Positions 8,342-18,574 are shown, counted from the stretch's first letter. The stretch: 60,949 nucleotides of DNA from a bacterium (GCA_008933615.1 WBUR01000026.1:1-60949), one strand, 5' to 3'. Notes: generated by a model not told the origin, from the letters alone. Numbers and translations are program-made.

Positions 8342-8854
8342 ATGAAATCCTTACTCAAATCATTGATCATTGCATTTTTCCTCAGCGTCACGCTTCATGC
8401 CCAAGATACCGGATATCATGTTTTCCTTAAAGCGTTGTATGAAAAATTCAATGTCGATCATATTTCAGCTGATTCGCTATCCAAGCTACTGACATTCGAT
8501 TCCGTCGTTGTTCTTGACACACGCTCAGAGAACGAATATTTGGTTAGTCACATTCATAACGCCCGTTGGATAGATTTTGACACGTTTGATTTCGCCAAGA
8601 TGCATGATATTTCCAAGTCATCTCGTATAATTACGTATTGCTCGGTCGGCTATCGAAGTTCCGTCATTGCAGAACGACTAACATCGTTGGGATACCTAAA
8701 CGTGCAAAACCTTTTTGGCGGAATATTTGAATGGGTTAATCAGGAATACCCGGTCTTTCGTGAAGGAACTGAAACGACAGATATCCATCCGTATAACAAC
8801 TTCTGGGGAAAATGGCTACGGCACGGAAATAAAGTTTCCAAACCACGGAAATAA
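8342..8854 (+). CDS. Periplasmic rhodanese-like sulfurtransferase
   Basis: The 170-residue protein has a Sec signal peptide (cleavage after LHA, residue 20) and one rhodanese domain from ~38 to ~150. The domain shows VVVLDTRSENEYLVSHIHNARWID, then the active-site loop YCSVGYRSS with the persulfide-forming Cys100, and a final GGIFEWVNQEYPV. It may move sulfane sulfur or cyanide-reactive sulfur in the periplasm. It is transcribed away from the cytochrome operon from a shared intergenic region. A terminator follows directly. Confidence 0.85.
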   Translation: MKSLLKSLIIAFFLSVTLHAQDTGYHVFLKALYEKFNVDHISADSLSKLLTFDSVVVLDTRSENEYLVSHIHNARWIDFDTFDFAKMHDISKSSRIITYCSVGYRSSVIAERLTSLGYLNVQNLFGGIFEWVNQEYPVFREGTETTDIHPYNNFWGKWLRHGNKVSKPRK

Positions 8855-8880
8855 AAAAGCCCCTAAAAGGGACTTTTTTA
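8853..8880 (+). terminator. Rho-independent terminator after the rhodanese gene
   Basis: A/T-flanked hairpin: aaaaag-c-ccct, loop aaa, aggg-a-cttttt, with one internal mismatch. It ends in a T run on the plus strand and an equivalent A run on the other side, so it may work in both directions. It begins inside the stop codon of the rhodanese gene. Confidence 0.75.
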
Positions 8881-8906
8881 TTTCACGTTTTTTTACGTTT
8901 TTTTCA

Positions 8907-9356
8907 TTAATTTGCCGCGGTGCTCGTGCTGCTCGAAACGCTAAATGGAACGCCTAATCTCTGCAGGAAGTCAACACCCTGCCCTATTCGAATTTTTTCA
9001 CCGTCATAGTTGATACTTTGTGCGTTGACGTAAGTCGTTATAAAGAAAATGCAGCGCGTGGACCACCAGTTATTTCCATCAATGTAGATATCCGCAACGT
9101 CATCGCCTTGTTCCGATCGCTTATAACTCCATCGAACCACTTTGCCAAACATATCGACGTCACTTTTATCGTTCTTCTTGAAGACAATCCGGATGGGAAC
9201 CGTTCCGCTTATTTCTCCTTCTTTAGAGAATCCACCGGTGCCAACCGGAGTACATTTAATTTCAATCCGCTCATTGCCTGCTGTGATCGTATGTTTCTCC
9301 TGCGCAAACAGATGAGAACTCAAAAGAATGAATATAACCACCACGAAGCTTTTCAC
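8907..9356 (-). CDS. Small secreted protein of unknown function
   Basis: I do not recognise this 149-residue protein. It has a Sec signal peptide (MKSFVVVIFILLSSHLFAQ) and a beta-rich mature part with KCTPVGTGGF, IPIRIVFKKNDKSDVDMFG-like strands and a WWSTRC segment. The start is GTG at 9356, with AGGAGG six bases upstream, which decides it against internal codons. The gene stands alone between two terminators and the hbd gene, with its own upstream region (9357-9498). It ends in a Ser/Thr-rich tail (VSSSTSTAAN). Confidence 0.65.
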   Translation of the reverse strand: MKSFVVVIFILLSSHLFAQEKHTITAGNERIEIKCTPVGTGGFSKEGEISGTVPIRIVFKKNDKSDVDMFGKVVRWSYKRSEQGDDVADIYIDGNNWWSTRCIFFITTYVNAQSINYDGEKIRIGQGVDFLQRLGVPFSVSSSTSTAAN

Positions 9357-9498
9357 GGGATACCTCCTGAAAAATAAATGTTAGGAACACACCTTAATTA
9401 TTAGTTTCAAAATACACATAAATCGTCTGAAATTCTACAAAAATTTTCAAGTTTTTTGTCAAACTAATTTATGGTTTACCAAATTCAGTTTCCGTGCA

Positions 9499-10356
9499 CT
9501 ATTTTTTGGAGTATTCATAAAAACCGCGGCCGCTCTTGAACCCGAGGTATCCGGCATTTACCATTTTCTTTAGCAGCGGGCATGGGCGATACTTATCATC
9601 GCCAAGACCTTCGTGCATCACATTCATGATGAATAGGCACACGTCCAAACCGATAAAATCAGCTAGCTGGAGCGGCCCCATCGGATGATTCATCCCCAAT
9701 TTCATAACTGAATCAATCGACTCTTTAGTAGCGACACCTTCCATCAAACAAAAAATGGCTTCATTTATCATCGGCATGAGTACACGATTTGAAATAAAGC
9801 CAGGATAATCATTGACTTCTACCGGAGTTTTTTCAAGTTTTTCAGTCAATGATTTTACCGCAGCATAAGTCTCGTCACTAGTTGCCAGTCCACGAATAAT
9901 CTCCACCAATTTCATCACTGGCACCGGGTTCATAAAATGCATGCCGATTATCCTGTCGGCACGTTTAGTAACCCCGGCAATTTGCGTAATAGATATGGAA
10001 GACGTATTGGTAGCCAATATCACCTCCGGCCTGCAAGCCGAGTCCAGAGTCTTGAACAACTGTGTTTTAATTTCAAAATTCTCGGTTGCAGCTTCGATGA
10101 CCAGATCGCTGGAGCCTGCGTCCTTGATCTCCGTAGAAAGTCCAATCCGTGAAAGCGCTGCCTGCTTTAAATCCTCCGTTAAAGTCCCTTTAGTAACCTG
10201 CCTGGTAAGGTTCTTCTCAATAGTTGCTTTGGCTTTGTCCAGGAAAACCTGACTGATATCGATAAGTTTCACTTGGTACCCGTATTGGGCAAAGACATGG
10301 GCGATACCATTTCCCATGGTTCCGGCGCCGATGACGGCTACTTGTTTAATTTCCAT
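9499..10356 (-). CDS. hbd: 3-hydroxybutyryl-CoA dehydrogenase
   Basis: The 285-residue length is normal for the short, single-function enzyme. It oxidises (S)-3-hydroxybutyryl-CoA with NAD(P)+, or runs in reverse, in butanoate or fatty-acid metabolism. The Rossmann motif GAGTMG spans 10-15. The catalytic residues fall where expected: Ser119 (NTSS), His140 ([11 protein letters not shown]) and Asn190 (FISNR). The C-terminal domain has the conserved [13 protein letters not shown] and FYEYSKK ending. No thiolase or crotonase gene is next to it, so the pathway direction cannot be read from context. It could equally be called paaH/fadB-like; the family is certain, the exact role less so. Confidence 0.93.
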   Translation of the reverse strand: MEIKQVAVIGAGTMGNGIAHVFAQYGYQVKLIDISQVFLDKAKATIEKNLTRQVTKGTLTEDLKQAALSRIGLSTEIKDAGSSDLVIEAATENFEIKTQLFKTLDSACRPEVILATNTSSISITQIAGVTKRADRIIGMHFMNPVPVMKLVEIIRGLATSDETYAAVKSLTEKLEKTPVEVNDYPGFISNRVLMPMINEAIFCLMEGVATKESIDSVMKLGMNHPMGPLQLADFIGLDVCLFIMNVMHEGLGDDKYRPCPLLKKMVNAGYLGFKSGRGFYEYSKK

Positions 10357-10433
10357 TTGACTTCTCCGATTTATTTTCTGTCATCTGTATTTAGAATTGC
10401 GTGGCAATGTACTTTTTTTGAATTTGAATAACA

Positions 10434-10466
10434 ATAAAAAAAGCCTGTGCATATTAGCACAGGCTT
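10434..10466 (-). terminator. Rho-independent terminator after the response regulator
   Basis: A perfect 10-bp stem (10441-10450 with 10457-10466) around loop atatta is followed on the minus strand by seven T (complement of 10434-10440 region). It lies 26 bases past the stop of the minus-strand response regulator gene. Confidence 0.88.
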
Positions 10467-10492
10467 CGTTTAAAGGACATAAACACGGTCAA

Positions 10493-10864
10493 CTAGACCG
10501 TGGCCATCTGACTCTTGTCAAGGACCTTGTGAATTTCCGTCTTCAGTTCAGTCATGTCGGACGATTTGACTACATACGCTTCGGCCGCCCAACTCATGAA
10601 ATCATTCTTGTAGTGTGAATAAGCAGAATTAATTATCACAGGAATATCCATACGATGATCCAGCATTTTTGTAAGAAATTCCATACCGTCACCTTCGGGC
10701 ATCATGATATCCAACACGATCAGATCCGGCTGATCCTCTCTCAGTTTCGATATCGCTTCCCGGCCATTGGATAAACAGGTCACATCATGACCCATACCTT
10801 CCAATTCAGTACGATACAAAAGTCTTAAGCTTGGCTCATCTTCTATAACATAGATTTTAGCCAT
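10493..10864 (-). CDS. Single-domain response regulator (CheY-like)
   Basis: The 123-residue protein is a lone receiver domain: acidic pair Glu8/Asp9 (IEDE), phosphoacceptor Asp52 (LIVLDIMMPEG), Ser80 in place of the usual Thr/Ser switch residue (INSAY), and Lys100 (YVVKS). There is no output domain, so it must act by protein contact or in a phosphorelay. The start at 10864 is set by GGAG seven to eight bases upstream; the frame can be extended to 10960 but that part is unlike a receiver. The gene has its own terminator and a 488-base upstream region, so it is a stand-alone transcript. Its partner kinase is unknown; the hybrid kinases at 14.5-21.4 kb are possible. Confidence 0.88.
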   Translation of the reverse strand: MAKIYVIEDEPSLRLLYRTELEGMGHDVTCLSNGREAISKLREDQPDLIVLDIMMPEGDGMEFLTKMLDHRMDIPVIINSAYSHYKNDFMSWAAEAYVVKSSDMTELKTEIHKVLDKSQMATV

Positions 10865-11352
10865 CTCAGACTCCTTCCTTCTTTGTAAACAAAATATAAA
10901 TAACGGTCGTGACTGCGCAGAATTGAACAAGAGTAGAAGAACCTTATATTTTAACTGCACCAGATCATATAAAGTTCCAATTATATAGACTTCATAACAA
11001 CTTTTTCACCTAAATGATTCAAAAACCATGATAGTCTCACGTGATGAAACCAACATCGCTTATTATTTCAACATACCGTGACCTGATCAAAGTCATAGTT
11101 TTTTATTTCCAAAAAACTTACATTTCTAATGGGCAGAATAACCTTCACTTGAATCTGCACTTGAATGTTCTGGTATAACAGTTTAGATTACTATGCATAT
11201 CCGGTTCGATAATATTTATGAACGAAAACCGTGATGCCCATGTATGTTAGAGAAAGTCCTGTGTTTTTTCTTCATTCTCAATCTCAGGTGCAAATTAAAT
11301 ATCCAACCTGTAAACAAGATACTATTATCATAAAACGAATCTGCATAACATT
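10865..11352. other. 488-bp divergent intergenic region
   Basis: AT-rich region between the minus-strand response regulator and the plus-strand nfeD gene. It should hold both promoters, but I see no convincing -35/-10 pair. It contains the word agaaccttatat at 10938-10949, which recurs upstream of the hybrid kinase operon, and a short direct repeat of cacttgaat near 11146 and 11159. No coding frame looks protein-like. Confidence 0.5.
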
Positions 11353-12636
11353 ATGAAAACACTCGTCACTTTATTCATCCTGCTTCTTGCGCAACCTTCT
11401 CTTGGGCAGAATAAAATATATCGCATGTCGATCGACGGCGTTATCAATCCGGCATCGGCTGAATTTATTAATAAAACGATCGCAAAAGCCAATGAGGACC
11501 GTGCCATGTGTTTGGTTATTGAATTAGACACACCGGGCGGACTAATGAAATCGATGAATCTTATCGTAAAAGATATTCTTGCATCTGAAGTGCCCGTGAT
11601 CGTTTATGTGTCACCGGGAGGTTCTCATTGCGCATCGGCAGGCGTTTTCATTATGATGGCGGCTCATATATCCGCCATGGCTCCAGGAACTAATATCGGA
11701 GCGGCCCACCCGGTCAATCTCGGCGAAGGTAAGACAGACAGTTTATCTCAGGTGATGATGGAAAAAGTGACCAACGACGCTGTGTCCTATATTCGCAGTA
11801 TCGCAGAAAAGAATAAACGTAATCCGGACTGGGCTGAAGAGGCCGTTCGTAAAAGTGTGTCTATCACGGAAACACAGGCCCTGGAAATAAACGTGATCGA
11901 TATGGTGGCGAAATCATTCGACAGCCTGCTCGTCCAAATTGATTCTATGATAGTAGAAACGGTCGTGGGGAAAAAGACGATAGTTACTAACGGCGCTCAA
12001 ATCGAAAAGATAGAACGTAGCTGGCGATTTGGACTTCTCGATATATTAACCGACCCTAATATCGCATATATCCTGATGATGCTGGGCATGTATGGCCTTT
12101 TCTTTGAGTTTTATAATCCCGGATCAATTTTTCCGGGCGTGGTTGGAGGCATTTGCATCATTCTTGCGTTTTATTCCTTTCAGACATTACCTATCAATTA
12201 TGCAGGTTTGGCGTTGATCCTGTTTGGCCTCATCCTATTTTTACTTGAAATCAAAGTCACGAGTTATGGCGCTTTGTCTATAGGCGGCGTCATTTCGCTT
12301 TTTCTAGGCTCCATAATGCTAATTGATTCTCCAGAAGATATGGTTCGAATTTCCTGGGGCGTGATTATTCCCGTCGTTCTGATCACTTTGTTGTTTTTTC
12401 TGTTCGTAGTAGGTTTTGGAATCAAGGCGCAAGGCCGCAGAGTCACTACCGGCATGGAAGGCATGATCGGCGAAACTGGAATCGTCATTGATGGAATTAT
12501 TGCCGGCAAAACAGGAAAAATTCGTGTACATGGAGAGATATGGAATGCAGAAAGCGATCAAGTAATCGAGACGGAAACCCGCGTTAAAGTGGTAGGCATT
12601 GATAACCTGACCCTAAAAGTGGTTAAATTGTTCTAA
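11353..12636 (+). CDS. nfeD: NfeD-family membrane-bound serine protease (long form)
   Basis: The 427-residue protein has a signal peptide (to ~residue 19), an N-terminal ClpP-like protease domain, a run of four membrane helices (~235-360) and a C-terminal OB-fold NfeD domain (from ~370, with GETGIVIDG and KIRVHGEIWNA). The Ser-Lys catalytic dyad is visible: Ser95 in GGSHCASAG and Lys138 in MMEKV, as in the archaeal 1510-N protease. These proteases cut the C-terminal hydrophobic part of stomatin-like partners. The stomatin gene follows 51 bases downstream, the classical nfeD-slipin pair, thought to serve membrane-domain quality control. Confidence 0.92.
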   Translation: MKTLVTLFILLLAQPSLGQNKIYRMSIDGVINPASAEFINKTIAKANEDRAMCLVIELDTPGGLMKSMNLIVKDILASEVPVIVYVSPGGSHCASAGVFIMMAAHISAMAPGTNIGAAHPVNLGEGKTDSLSQVMMEKVTNDAVSYIRSIAEKNKRNPDWAEEAVRKSVSITETQALEINVIDMVAKSFDSLLVQIDSMIVETVVGKKTIVTNGAQIEKIERSWRFGLLDILTDPNIAYILMMLGMYGLFFEFYNPGSIFPGVVGGICIILAFYSFQTLPINYAGLALILFGLILFLLEIKVTSYGALSIGGVISLFLGSIMLIDSPEDMVRISWGVIIPVVLITLLFFLFVVGFGIKAQGRRVTTGMEGMIGETGIVIDGIIAGKTGKIRVHGEIWNAESDQVIETETRVKVVGIDNLTLKVVKLF

Positions 12637-12687
12637 ATTAGTTATATTGTTTTACGAAGAATGGTGAAATAAACATAAGGAGCCGTT

Positions 12688-13440
12688 ATGAATTTTCAAT
12701 TTATATTCCCCTTCCTGGTATTTATTGCTATTTTCTTTTTAGCGAGCGCCATAAAAGTATTGCGCGAATATGAGCGTGGCGTGGTTTTCCGCCTAGGACG
12801 ATTGATTGGCCTCAAAGGACCGGGTCTGATCATACTTATTCCCATCGTTGATAAAATGGTTAAGGTCAGCTTGCGTACCGTCGTCATGGACGTGCCCCCG
12901 CAGGACGTCATTACGCGGGATAACGTTTCCGTTCAGGTCAACGCCGTTATCTATTTTCGTGTTGTCGCTGCGGATAAAGCCATCGTCGATGTCGAAAATT
13001 ATCTTACGGCAACTTCGCAATTGTCGCAGACCACGCTGCGGAGCGTCTTGGGAGAATGCGAGCTTGACGATCTTTTAGCGGAGCGCGAAAAGATCAATAA
13101 ACAACTTCAGCAGATCATTGATAACCAGACGGAACCTTGGGGGATTAAAGTGTCGGCAGTAGAGGTTAAACATATCGATTTACCCCAGGAAATGAAACGC
13201 GCGATGGCAAAGCAGGCTGAAGCGGAACGCGAGCGACGCGCTAAAGTTATCGCGGCAGACGGTGAATATCAGGCGGCTACTAAGTTATTTGAAGCCTCGG
13301 AAATTATCAGTAAATCCCCCGCGGCATTACAACTTCGTTATTTGCAAACGCTGTCTGAAATAGCAACTGAAAACAATTCCACGACGATCTTCCCTATTCC
13401 GATCGACTTTATTAAAGCATTTATGCCGAAGGAAAAATAA
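12688..13440 (+). CDS. SPFH/stomatin-family membrane protein (slipin)
   Basis: The 250-residue protein starts with one membrane helix (residues ~4-22) followed by the SPFH domain: [15 protein letters not shown]-like opening, [49 protein letters not shown] charged coiled-coil ([23 protein letters not shown]) and a short hydrophobic end with KAFMPKEK complete it. Slipins form oligomeric membrane scaffolds and are the substrate or partner of the NfeD protease encoded immediately upstream. AAGGAG lies about eight bases before the ATG. Confidence 0.93.
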   Translation: MNFQFIFPFLVFIAIFFLASAIKVLREYERGVVFRLGRLIGLKGPGLIILIPIVDKMVKVSLRTVVMDVPPQDVITRDNVSVQVNAVIYFRVVAADKAIVDVENYLTATSQLSQTTLRSVLGECELDDLLAEREKINKQLQQIIDNQTEPWGIKVSAVEVKHIDLPQEMKRAMAKQAEAERERRAKVIAADGEYQAATKLFEASEIISKSPAALQLRYLQTLSEIATENNSTTIFPIPIDFIKAFMPKEK

Positions 13441-13452
13441 ATACTTGAGTAT

Positions 13453-14088
13453 ATGTCTATGTTGAACCCATGGACAGAGATCCCGATCGAAGACTATGAA
13501 AAGCATATGTCAGATCGCAACGTTTATCAGTTACAGACGTTGAGCGCTATTCTTAAATCCAAACTAAACAAATACAAACCCTCTTCTCTTGCAGTGTTAG
13601 GCGTAGGTTCTGGTAACGGATTGGAACACGTCGATCAACGTGCAACGCCTGAAATCTACGGAATTGACATTAATGAATCTTACTTAAGGATATGTGAGAA
13701 CAGGTATCAAAAGGTTTTGCCTGGCTTGCATTTGCACAGATGTGACATCCAGAATGATGAGATTCCAATTCCAAGAGTTCAAATGATAGCCTGTAATTTG
13801 ATATTTGAATATGTCCATGCGGGGATTGTGATTGACAAGATTTGTAAGAAGGTAACGGCCGAAGGGGTGATCACTGTTGTAATTCAGAATAGCAACGGCA
13901 TAAGCAGTATAAGCAAAACGGGTATCCAAAGCCTAAACAGCCTAGCTTCCATATTCAAAGAAGTATTAATTGATGATCTGATTTCTAAGTTTGACCGTGT
14001 TGGCTTTCAAAAAGCTGAACAAGAAGCAATGGAATTACCCAATGGAAAAAATTTTACAATCGCTGACTTTAAAAACATTGTTTTCTGA
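13453..14088 (+). CDS. Class I SAM-dependent methyltransferase
   Basis: The 211-residue protein has a Rossmann-type SAM site: motif I LAVLGVGSGNGLEHV (from ~46), an acidic end of strand 2 (YGIDINESYL) and a motif II/III-like RCDIQND. The rest of the fold is present though divergent. The substrate cannot be told. It begins 13 bases after the slipin gene, so it is probably the third gene of the nfeD operon. It ends 7 bases from the convergent response regulator gene. The C-terminus (NGKNFTIADFKNIVF) is complete. Confidence 0.75.
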   Translation: MSMLNPWTEIPIEDYEKHMSDRNVYQLQTLSAILKSKLNKYKPSSLAVLGVGSGNGLEHVDQRATPEIYGIDINESYLRICENRYQKVLPGLHLHRCDIQNDEIPIPRVQMIACNLIFEYVHAGIVIDKICKKVTAEGVITVVIQNSNGISSISKTGIQSLNSLASIFKEVLIDDLISKFDRVGFQKAEQEAMELPNGKNFTIADFKNIVF

Positions 14089-14095
14089 GATCGAG

Positions 14096-14473
14096 TTATT
14101 TTTTTTCAAATAAAAATGATTTTACCAAACCTCTGAATTGACTGGTGTCAAGGGGCTTGCTCACGTAAGCGTTACATCCCGCATTGAGCACGCGTTCCTC
14201 GTCCCCTTTCATCGCATGCGCGGTGAGGCCGATGATCGGGATGTGTTTAACTGATTCCGTGTTTTTCAGAGTTCGTGCAACCTCATATCCATCCATTTTC
14301 GGAAGTTGAATATCTAATATGATCAGATCCGGTTTTAGTTCTTCCGCAAGATCGATCGCGTCCTCACCGTTACTTGCTTCAATGAAGTCGTAGTCCTGAT
14401 TTTTTAATGTCAGCTTGACAAGCCGCATATTGACCTCGTTGTCTTCCACCAATAGGATCTTTTTTGATTCCAT
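14096..14473 (-). CDS. DivK-like single-domain response regulator
   Basis: The 125-residue receiver domain has acidic residues Glu10/Asp11, phosphoacceptor Asp54 (LIILDIQLPKMDG), the switch Thr in GLTAHAMKGDEE and the conserved Lys in YVSKPLD. The NEVNMRLV and AHAM segments are those of the DivK/CheY-like relay receivers that work with hybrid kinases. It is the last gene of a three-gene minus-strand operon, 12 bases after the propeller kinase, so it is likely the terminal acceptor of the two hybrid kinases upstream. Confidence 0.9.
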   Translation of the reverse strand: MESKKILLVEDNEVNMRLVKLTLKNQDYDFIEASNGEDAIDLAEELKPDLIILDIQLPKMDGYEVARTLKNTESVKHIPIIGLTAHAMKGDEERVLNAGCNAYVSKPLDTSQFRGLVKSFLFEKK

Positions 14474-14485
14474 GATTTTTCCCTT

Positions 14486-17400
14486 CTATCCGATTACACG
14501 CTTTATTTCGTACAAAAGATCGTCGGTACTGTATGATGCTTTCTGCATGAGGCAGCGAACTTGTCCGCTGAGAATATCTTTTTCTTTTCTCGTTAGTTCT
14601 TTAGCGGTGAGTATGATGATCGGAATTTCCTTCAGATTAGGATCCTGCCGCATCACGTCCACCACTTCGAAGCCGCTCATCTGAGGCATCATCAGATCCA
14701 AAATCAACAGATCGGGCTTGCTGTTAGTAATTTTCCGCAGTGCTTCTACGCCATTTTTAGCGCGATCAACGTCAAATCCCTCTTTCTCAAGAAATGTTCC
14801 TGTCAAAATTAACGCCTTCTCATCGTCATCTACGACTAATATTTGAGATACATTTTTCTTACGCTTTTTCGACTTTTTTAGCTTGTTAATTTTCTCGATC
14901 AGCAAGTCGCGATCAAGCGGCTTAATAAAATAATCATCCGCATGCAGGCTGTATGCCAAGTCTTTATTGTCAGTTACGGAAACGATAAATACTGGAATTC
15001 CCCGCGTCACAGGATCGGATTTTAATTCCTGCAATACTTCCCACCCGTCCTTACCCGGCAGCATGATATCCAGCGTAATCGCCAAGGGCCGTACTTTTCT
15101 GGTCTCGGCGAGCGCGTCAATACCGTTATTTATGTGAATTGTCCTGTATCCTTCCAATTCCAGAAAGCGTTTGATCAGGTTCGCCGACTGCAAGTCATCT
15201 TCGATAATTAATATGATATTACTGTCAAACACATCTCCTTTTTCGATCGTATGTTTAAGAACTGTTTCATCGCCGTTGGGACGTTGTGGAATGATGAAAA
15301 TGAATTTGCTTCCTTTGTTCAATTCACTTTCAACCCATATTTTCCCGCCGTGCATTTCAATCAGTCTGCGGCACAAAGCAAGGCCAAGGCCCGTTCCCTG
15401 ATCTTCCCGTGTACTACTCCCGTCGACCTGGCGAAATTCGTCGAAAATTACATCGTGAAATTCCTTCGGAATACCTCGGCCGTTATCCTTTACAGCTAAT
15501 TGAAAAACCGGTTGCCGGCCGTTATGAAGAATAATGGATTCTATTCCGATCACGGTGCCTGGAGAAGAAAACTTGATCGCGTTACTTAGCAAATTGATAA
15601 TGACTTGTTTAATTTTATTCGGGTCGGCAAAAATTTTCATTTCTCCATCGACCCGTATTTCCAGCGTCTGGCTCTTCTTATCCAATAACGGCGCGACGGT
15701 ACGTTTGATTGTGTCGAGTAACTGCGGTACTTCAAAATACTCCTGATTTAATTCCATTTTGCCCGCCTCGATCTTAGACAGGTCTAGAATATCATTAATC
15801 AGCTGTAAAAGATGTTTACCGCTGTGGTGAATGTCCTGCAAACTTTGCATTTGATCCGGCGTCACGCTTTCTTTCATTTCATCCTGAAGCAATTCAGAAA
15901 AACCGATGATCGCATTCAGCGGTGTGCGAAGTTCGTGACTCATATTGGCGAGAAATTCTGACTTTAGCCTGTCCGTTTCTATGATTTTAGAGTTCATTTC
16001 GCGAAGCGATTTCGTGCGTTCCTCCACTTTTATTTCGAGAATTTCATTTTGCTTCTGAACCGCAGTTACCCTGGAGCGGTAATACCCTACGACCGCCCAA
16101 CCGATCAACAATACAACCGATACCCTGAACCACCAGGTATTCCAAAAAGCAGGAGTGATCACGATCGTAACGGCAGCGCCGGTTTCATTCCATAACCCGT
16201 CGTTATTCGTGCCTTTGAATCTAAACGTGTACGTCCCGCCGTCCAGATTGGTATAGTTCGCATAACGGCGTGAACCGGAGTATATCCAGTCATTGTCGAA
16301 GCCCTCCATTTTATAAGCGTATTGATTTTTCTCCGGCCTAGTAAAATCAAGAGCGGCAAATTCAAAAGAAAAAACATTTTCCTTATAAGACAATTTAATT
16401 TCTTTGATTTCAGAAACGGAGGTCTCCAGTTTTTGAATTCGGTCAAATTTCTTAAATGCAGTCAGAACCATGGGCGGTATATGCGAGTTGTCTTTCACCT
16501 CTTCCGGAAGAAATACATTAAAACCATTCACTCCGCCGAAAAACAGTTCACCTTTGCGGTCTTTATAATAAGCGCCGCCGTTAAATTCGTCGCTTTGCAA
16601 ACCGTCATGCAGATCGTAGTTGCGTATTTCCAGATTGTCTGAAGCAAGGTCGTACCGAATACGGGATAACCCCTTATTAGTGCTGATCCACAGGAAACCC
16701 TGATTATCTTCAAGTACAGCATACACGACCTCGTTAGGTAATCCTGCTTCCCGTGAATAATGTGCGAAAGTACCTTTCTCCCGGTCTAATTTATTTAACC
16801 CGCCGTTCTGAGTTCCAATCCAAAAATTTCCGCTTTTGTCTTCGCACATACTGAGGATGCCGTTGGAACTGATCGAGTTCGGATCCTTAGTATCGTTTTT
16901 ATAAACTGTAAATTTCCCTGTTTTACGGTCAAACCTATTAAGACCTCCGCCAAAAGTGCCAACCCATATAATACCGTCGCGATCTTCAAATAATGAATAA
17001 ATATCGTTACTACTGATGCTATTTGGATTCAATGGATCATTCATATAGGATTCAAATGCTTCAGACACCGGATCAAGCTTGTTAAGCCCACCGGCGCGCG
17101 TACCAATCCAAATAATACCGTCCCGACTCTTCAAAAGAACTTTGACGCGGTTATCGCTTAAGCTTTTCTGATTTGCGGGATCCTTGCGGTATCTGGAAAA
17201 GATTCCAGTAGTAAGATTCATCTTATTTAGTCCGCCGCCATTGGTTCCGATCCAAAGCGATCCATTATCGTCCTGCAGAATGGACCAAACGCGGTCTTCG
17301 CTGATGCTCTGGCTATTCCTCGAATCGTTACGGTAAAATGAAAAGGTGTTGTTTTTCCTGTCGAAACGATTCAATCCCCCGCCATTGGTTCCGATCCAAA

Positions 17401-18574
17401 GAATGCCGTCATGATCTTCAAAAAAACACCATACTTCGCTCACGTTAAGACTGTTGGGGTTGTATGGCTCCGTTTTAAAATGTCCAAATTTTTTCGGCTT
17501 TCGGTCAAACTTACTTAATCCTCCGCCTGTCCCGATCCACAATGTTCCGGATTTGTCTTCGAGGAGACTGTAGACGCGGTTTTCACTAAGACTATTTAGG
17601 TTAATCGGATCTTGATGATAACTAACGAACTTATTTCGCGATGGATCACGCGGGTCAAAACAATTAAGCCCTCCGCCGTCCGTGCCTATCCAGAGTATGC
17701 CAAGTCGATCTTCAAAGATCGTCTGAACGCGATCAAACGACAAGCTTGCAGGGTTTTTATCGTCATTCTTAAATGAAATAAAACTGCCGGTCTCTTCAGA
17801 AAGCAATTTATTAAGCCCGCCCGCTGTACCGACCCAAATGGTCTTATTTTTGTCCTGATATATTGCGTTTACAAAATCATTACTTAAACTATTTGCAAAA
17901 TTTGCTTGATGTGTATAATGCAGAATAGTTCTGCGATTCCGTTGGTTTGTAAGTTTATACAACCCGGATCCCTGCGTACCAAACCAGATTTGTCCGATCC
18001 GGTCCTCAAAGATCGTGGAAACGTAGGCCTGTTCGATGCCGTTCTCCCCTGCCAAACGTTGAAATTTACCCGTTCGGCGGTCAAAAGTACAAGCGCCCAT
18101 CCCGGTGCCGATCCAAAAAGTTCCGCCCTTATCTTCGTACACCGACCGCACGTCATTACTTATTAGACTGGCCGGGTCGTTTTCATCGTGCATATATGAA
18201 ACAAATTTTTCTGTAAACCGGTCAAATCTATTTAAACCGCCGCCTTGGGTGCCTATCCATATCGTACCGGACACATCTTCAAATAAGGAAGTAATCCAGT
18301 TGCTTGATATCGTGAAAGTGTCCAGAGAACTGCGTTTATACACGATAAAATTATATCCGTCATACCGATTCAATCCGTCTTGTGTGCCAAACCACATGAA
18401 TCCGCGGCTGTCCTGAATGATGCAATTGATACTACTTTGTGAAAGTCCCTGTTCAATCGTTATTCTTTCAAAGTCGATTTCAAGTTCTTGCGCCGGGCAT
18501 ACCGACCCGAAGCCAAAGCTCGCAATAACCGGTAAAATGGATCGGAGTAACCGTTTTTGGATGGTCAATTTCAT
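14486..18574 (-). CDS. Hybrid histidine kinase with two-component propeller sensor and two receiver domains
   Basis: This 1362-residue protein begins with a signal sequence (cleaved near PAQ, residue ~28). Thirteen propeller repeats ending in [IL]W[IFV]GT-x-GGLN follow (to ~690), which should fold into two seven-bladed beta-propellers. A Y_Y_Y beta-sandwich (ending ~800) and one membrane helix (~815-835) come next. The cytoplasmic part has HisKA with His880 (NMSHELRTPLNAIIGFSEL), a HATPase with N box (LLSNAIKFSS) and G boxes (DNGRGIP, GTGLGLALC), then two receivers (TLDIMLPGKDG and ILDLMMPQMSG). It resembles the periplasmic glycan-sensing hybrid kinases of Bacteroidota but lacks an AraC output domain. 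It starts one base after the GAF kinase gene ends. Confidence 0.93.
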   Translation of the reverse strand: MKLTIQKRLLRSILPVIASFGFGSVCPAQELEIDFERITIEQGLSQSSINCIIQDSRGFMWFGTQDGLNRYDGYNFIVYKRSSLDTFTISSNWITSLFEDVSGTIWIGTQGGGLNRFDRFTEKFVSYMHDENDPASLISNDVRSVYEDKGGTFWIGTGMGACTFDRRTGKFQRLAGENGIEQAYVSTIFEDRIGQIWFGTQGSGLYKLTNQRNRRTILHYTHQANFANSLSNDFVNAIYQDKNKTIWVGTAGGLNKLLSEETGSFISFKNDDKNPASLSFDRVQTIFEDRLGILWIGTDGGGLNCFDPRDPSRNKFVSYHQDPINLNSLSENRVYSLLEDKSGTLWIGTGGGLSKFDRKPKKFGHFKTEPYNPNSLNVSEVWCFFEDHDGILWIGTNGGGLNRFDRKNNTFSFYRNDSRNSQSISEDRVWSILQDDNGSLWIGTNGGGLNKMNLTTGIFSRYRKDPANQKSLSDNRVKVLLKSRDGIIWIGTRAGGLNKLDPVSEAFESYMNDPLNPNSISSNDIYSLFEDRDGIIWVGTFGGGLNRFDRKTGKFTVYKNDTKDPNSISSNGILSMCEDKSGNFWIGTQNGGLNKLDREKGTFAHYSREAGLPNEVVYAVLEDNQGFLWISTNKGLSRIRYDLASDNLEIRNYDLHDGLQSDEFNGGAYYKDRKGELFFGGVNGFNVFLPEEVKDNSHIPPMVLTAFKKFDRIQKLETSVSEIKEIKLSYKENVFSFEFAALDFTRPEKNQYAYKMEGFDNDWIYSGSRRYANYTNLDGGTYTFRFKGTNNDGLWNETGAAVTIVITPAFWNTWWFRVSVVLLIGWAVVGYYRSRVTAVQKQNEILEIKVEERTKSLREMNSKIIETDRLKSEFLANMSHELRTPLNAIIGFSELLQDEMKESVTPDQMQSLQDIHHSGKHLLQLINDILDLSKIEAGKMELNQEYFEVPQLLDTIKRTVAPLLDKKSQTLEIRVDGEMKIFADPNKIKQVIINLLSNAIKFSSPGTVIGIESIILHNGRQPVFQLAVKDNGRGIPKEFHDVIFDEFRQVDGSSTREDQGTGLGLALCRRLIEMHGGKIWVESELNKGSKFIFIIPQRPNGDETVLKHTIEKGDVFDSNIILIIEDDLQSANLIKRFLELEGYRTIHINNGIDALAETRKVRPLAITLDIMLPGKDGWEVLQELKSDPVTRGIPVFIVSVTDNKDLAYSLHADDYFIKPLDRDLLIEKINKLKKSKKRKKNVSQILVVDDDEKALILTGTFLEKEGFDVDRAKNGVEALRKITNSKPDLLILDLMMPQMSGFEVVDVMRQDPNLKEIPIIILTAKELTRKEKDILSGQVRCLMQKASYSTDDLLYEIKRVIG

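Noticed and set aside
10494-10618. Plus-strand frame over the response regulator
   Set aside because: Antisense to a well-defined receiver domain with its own terminator.
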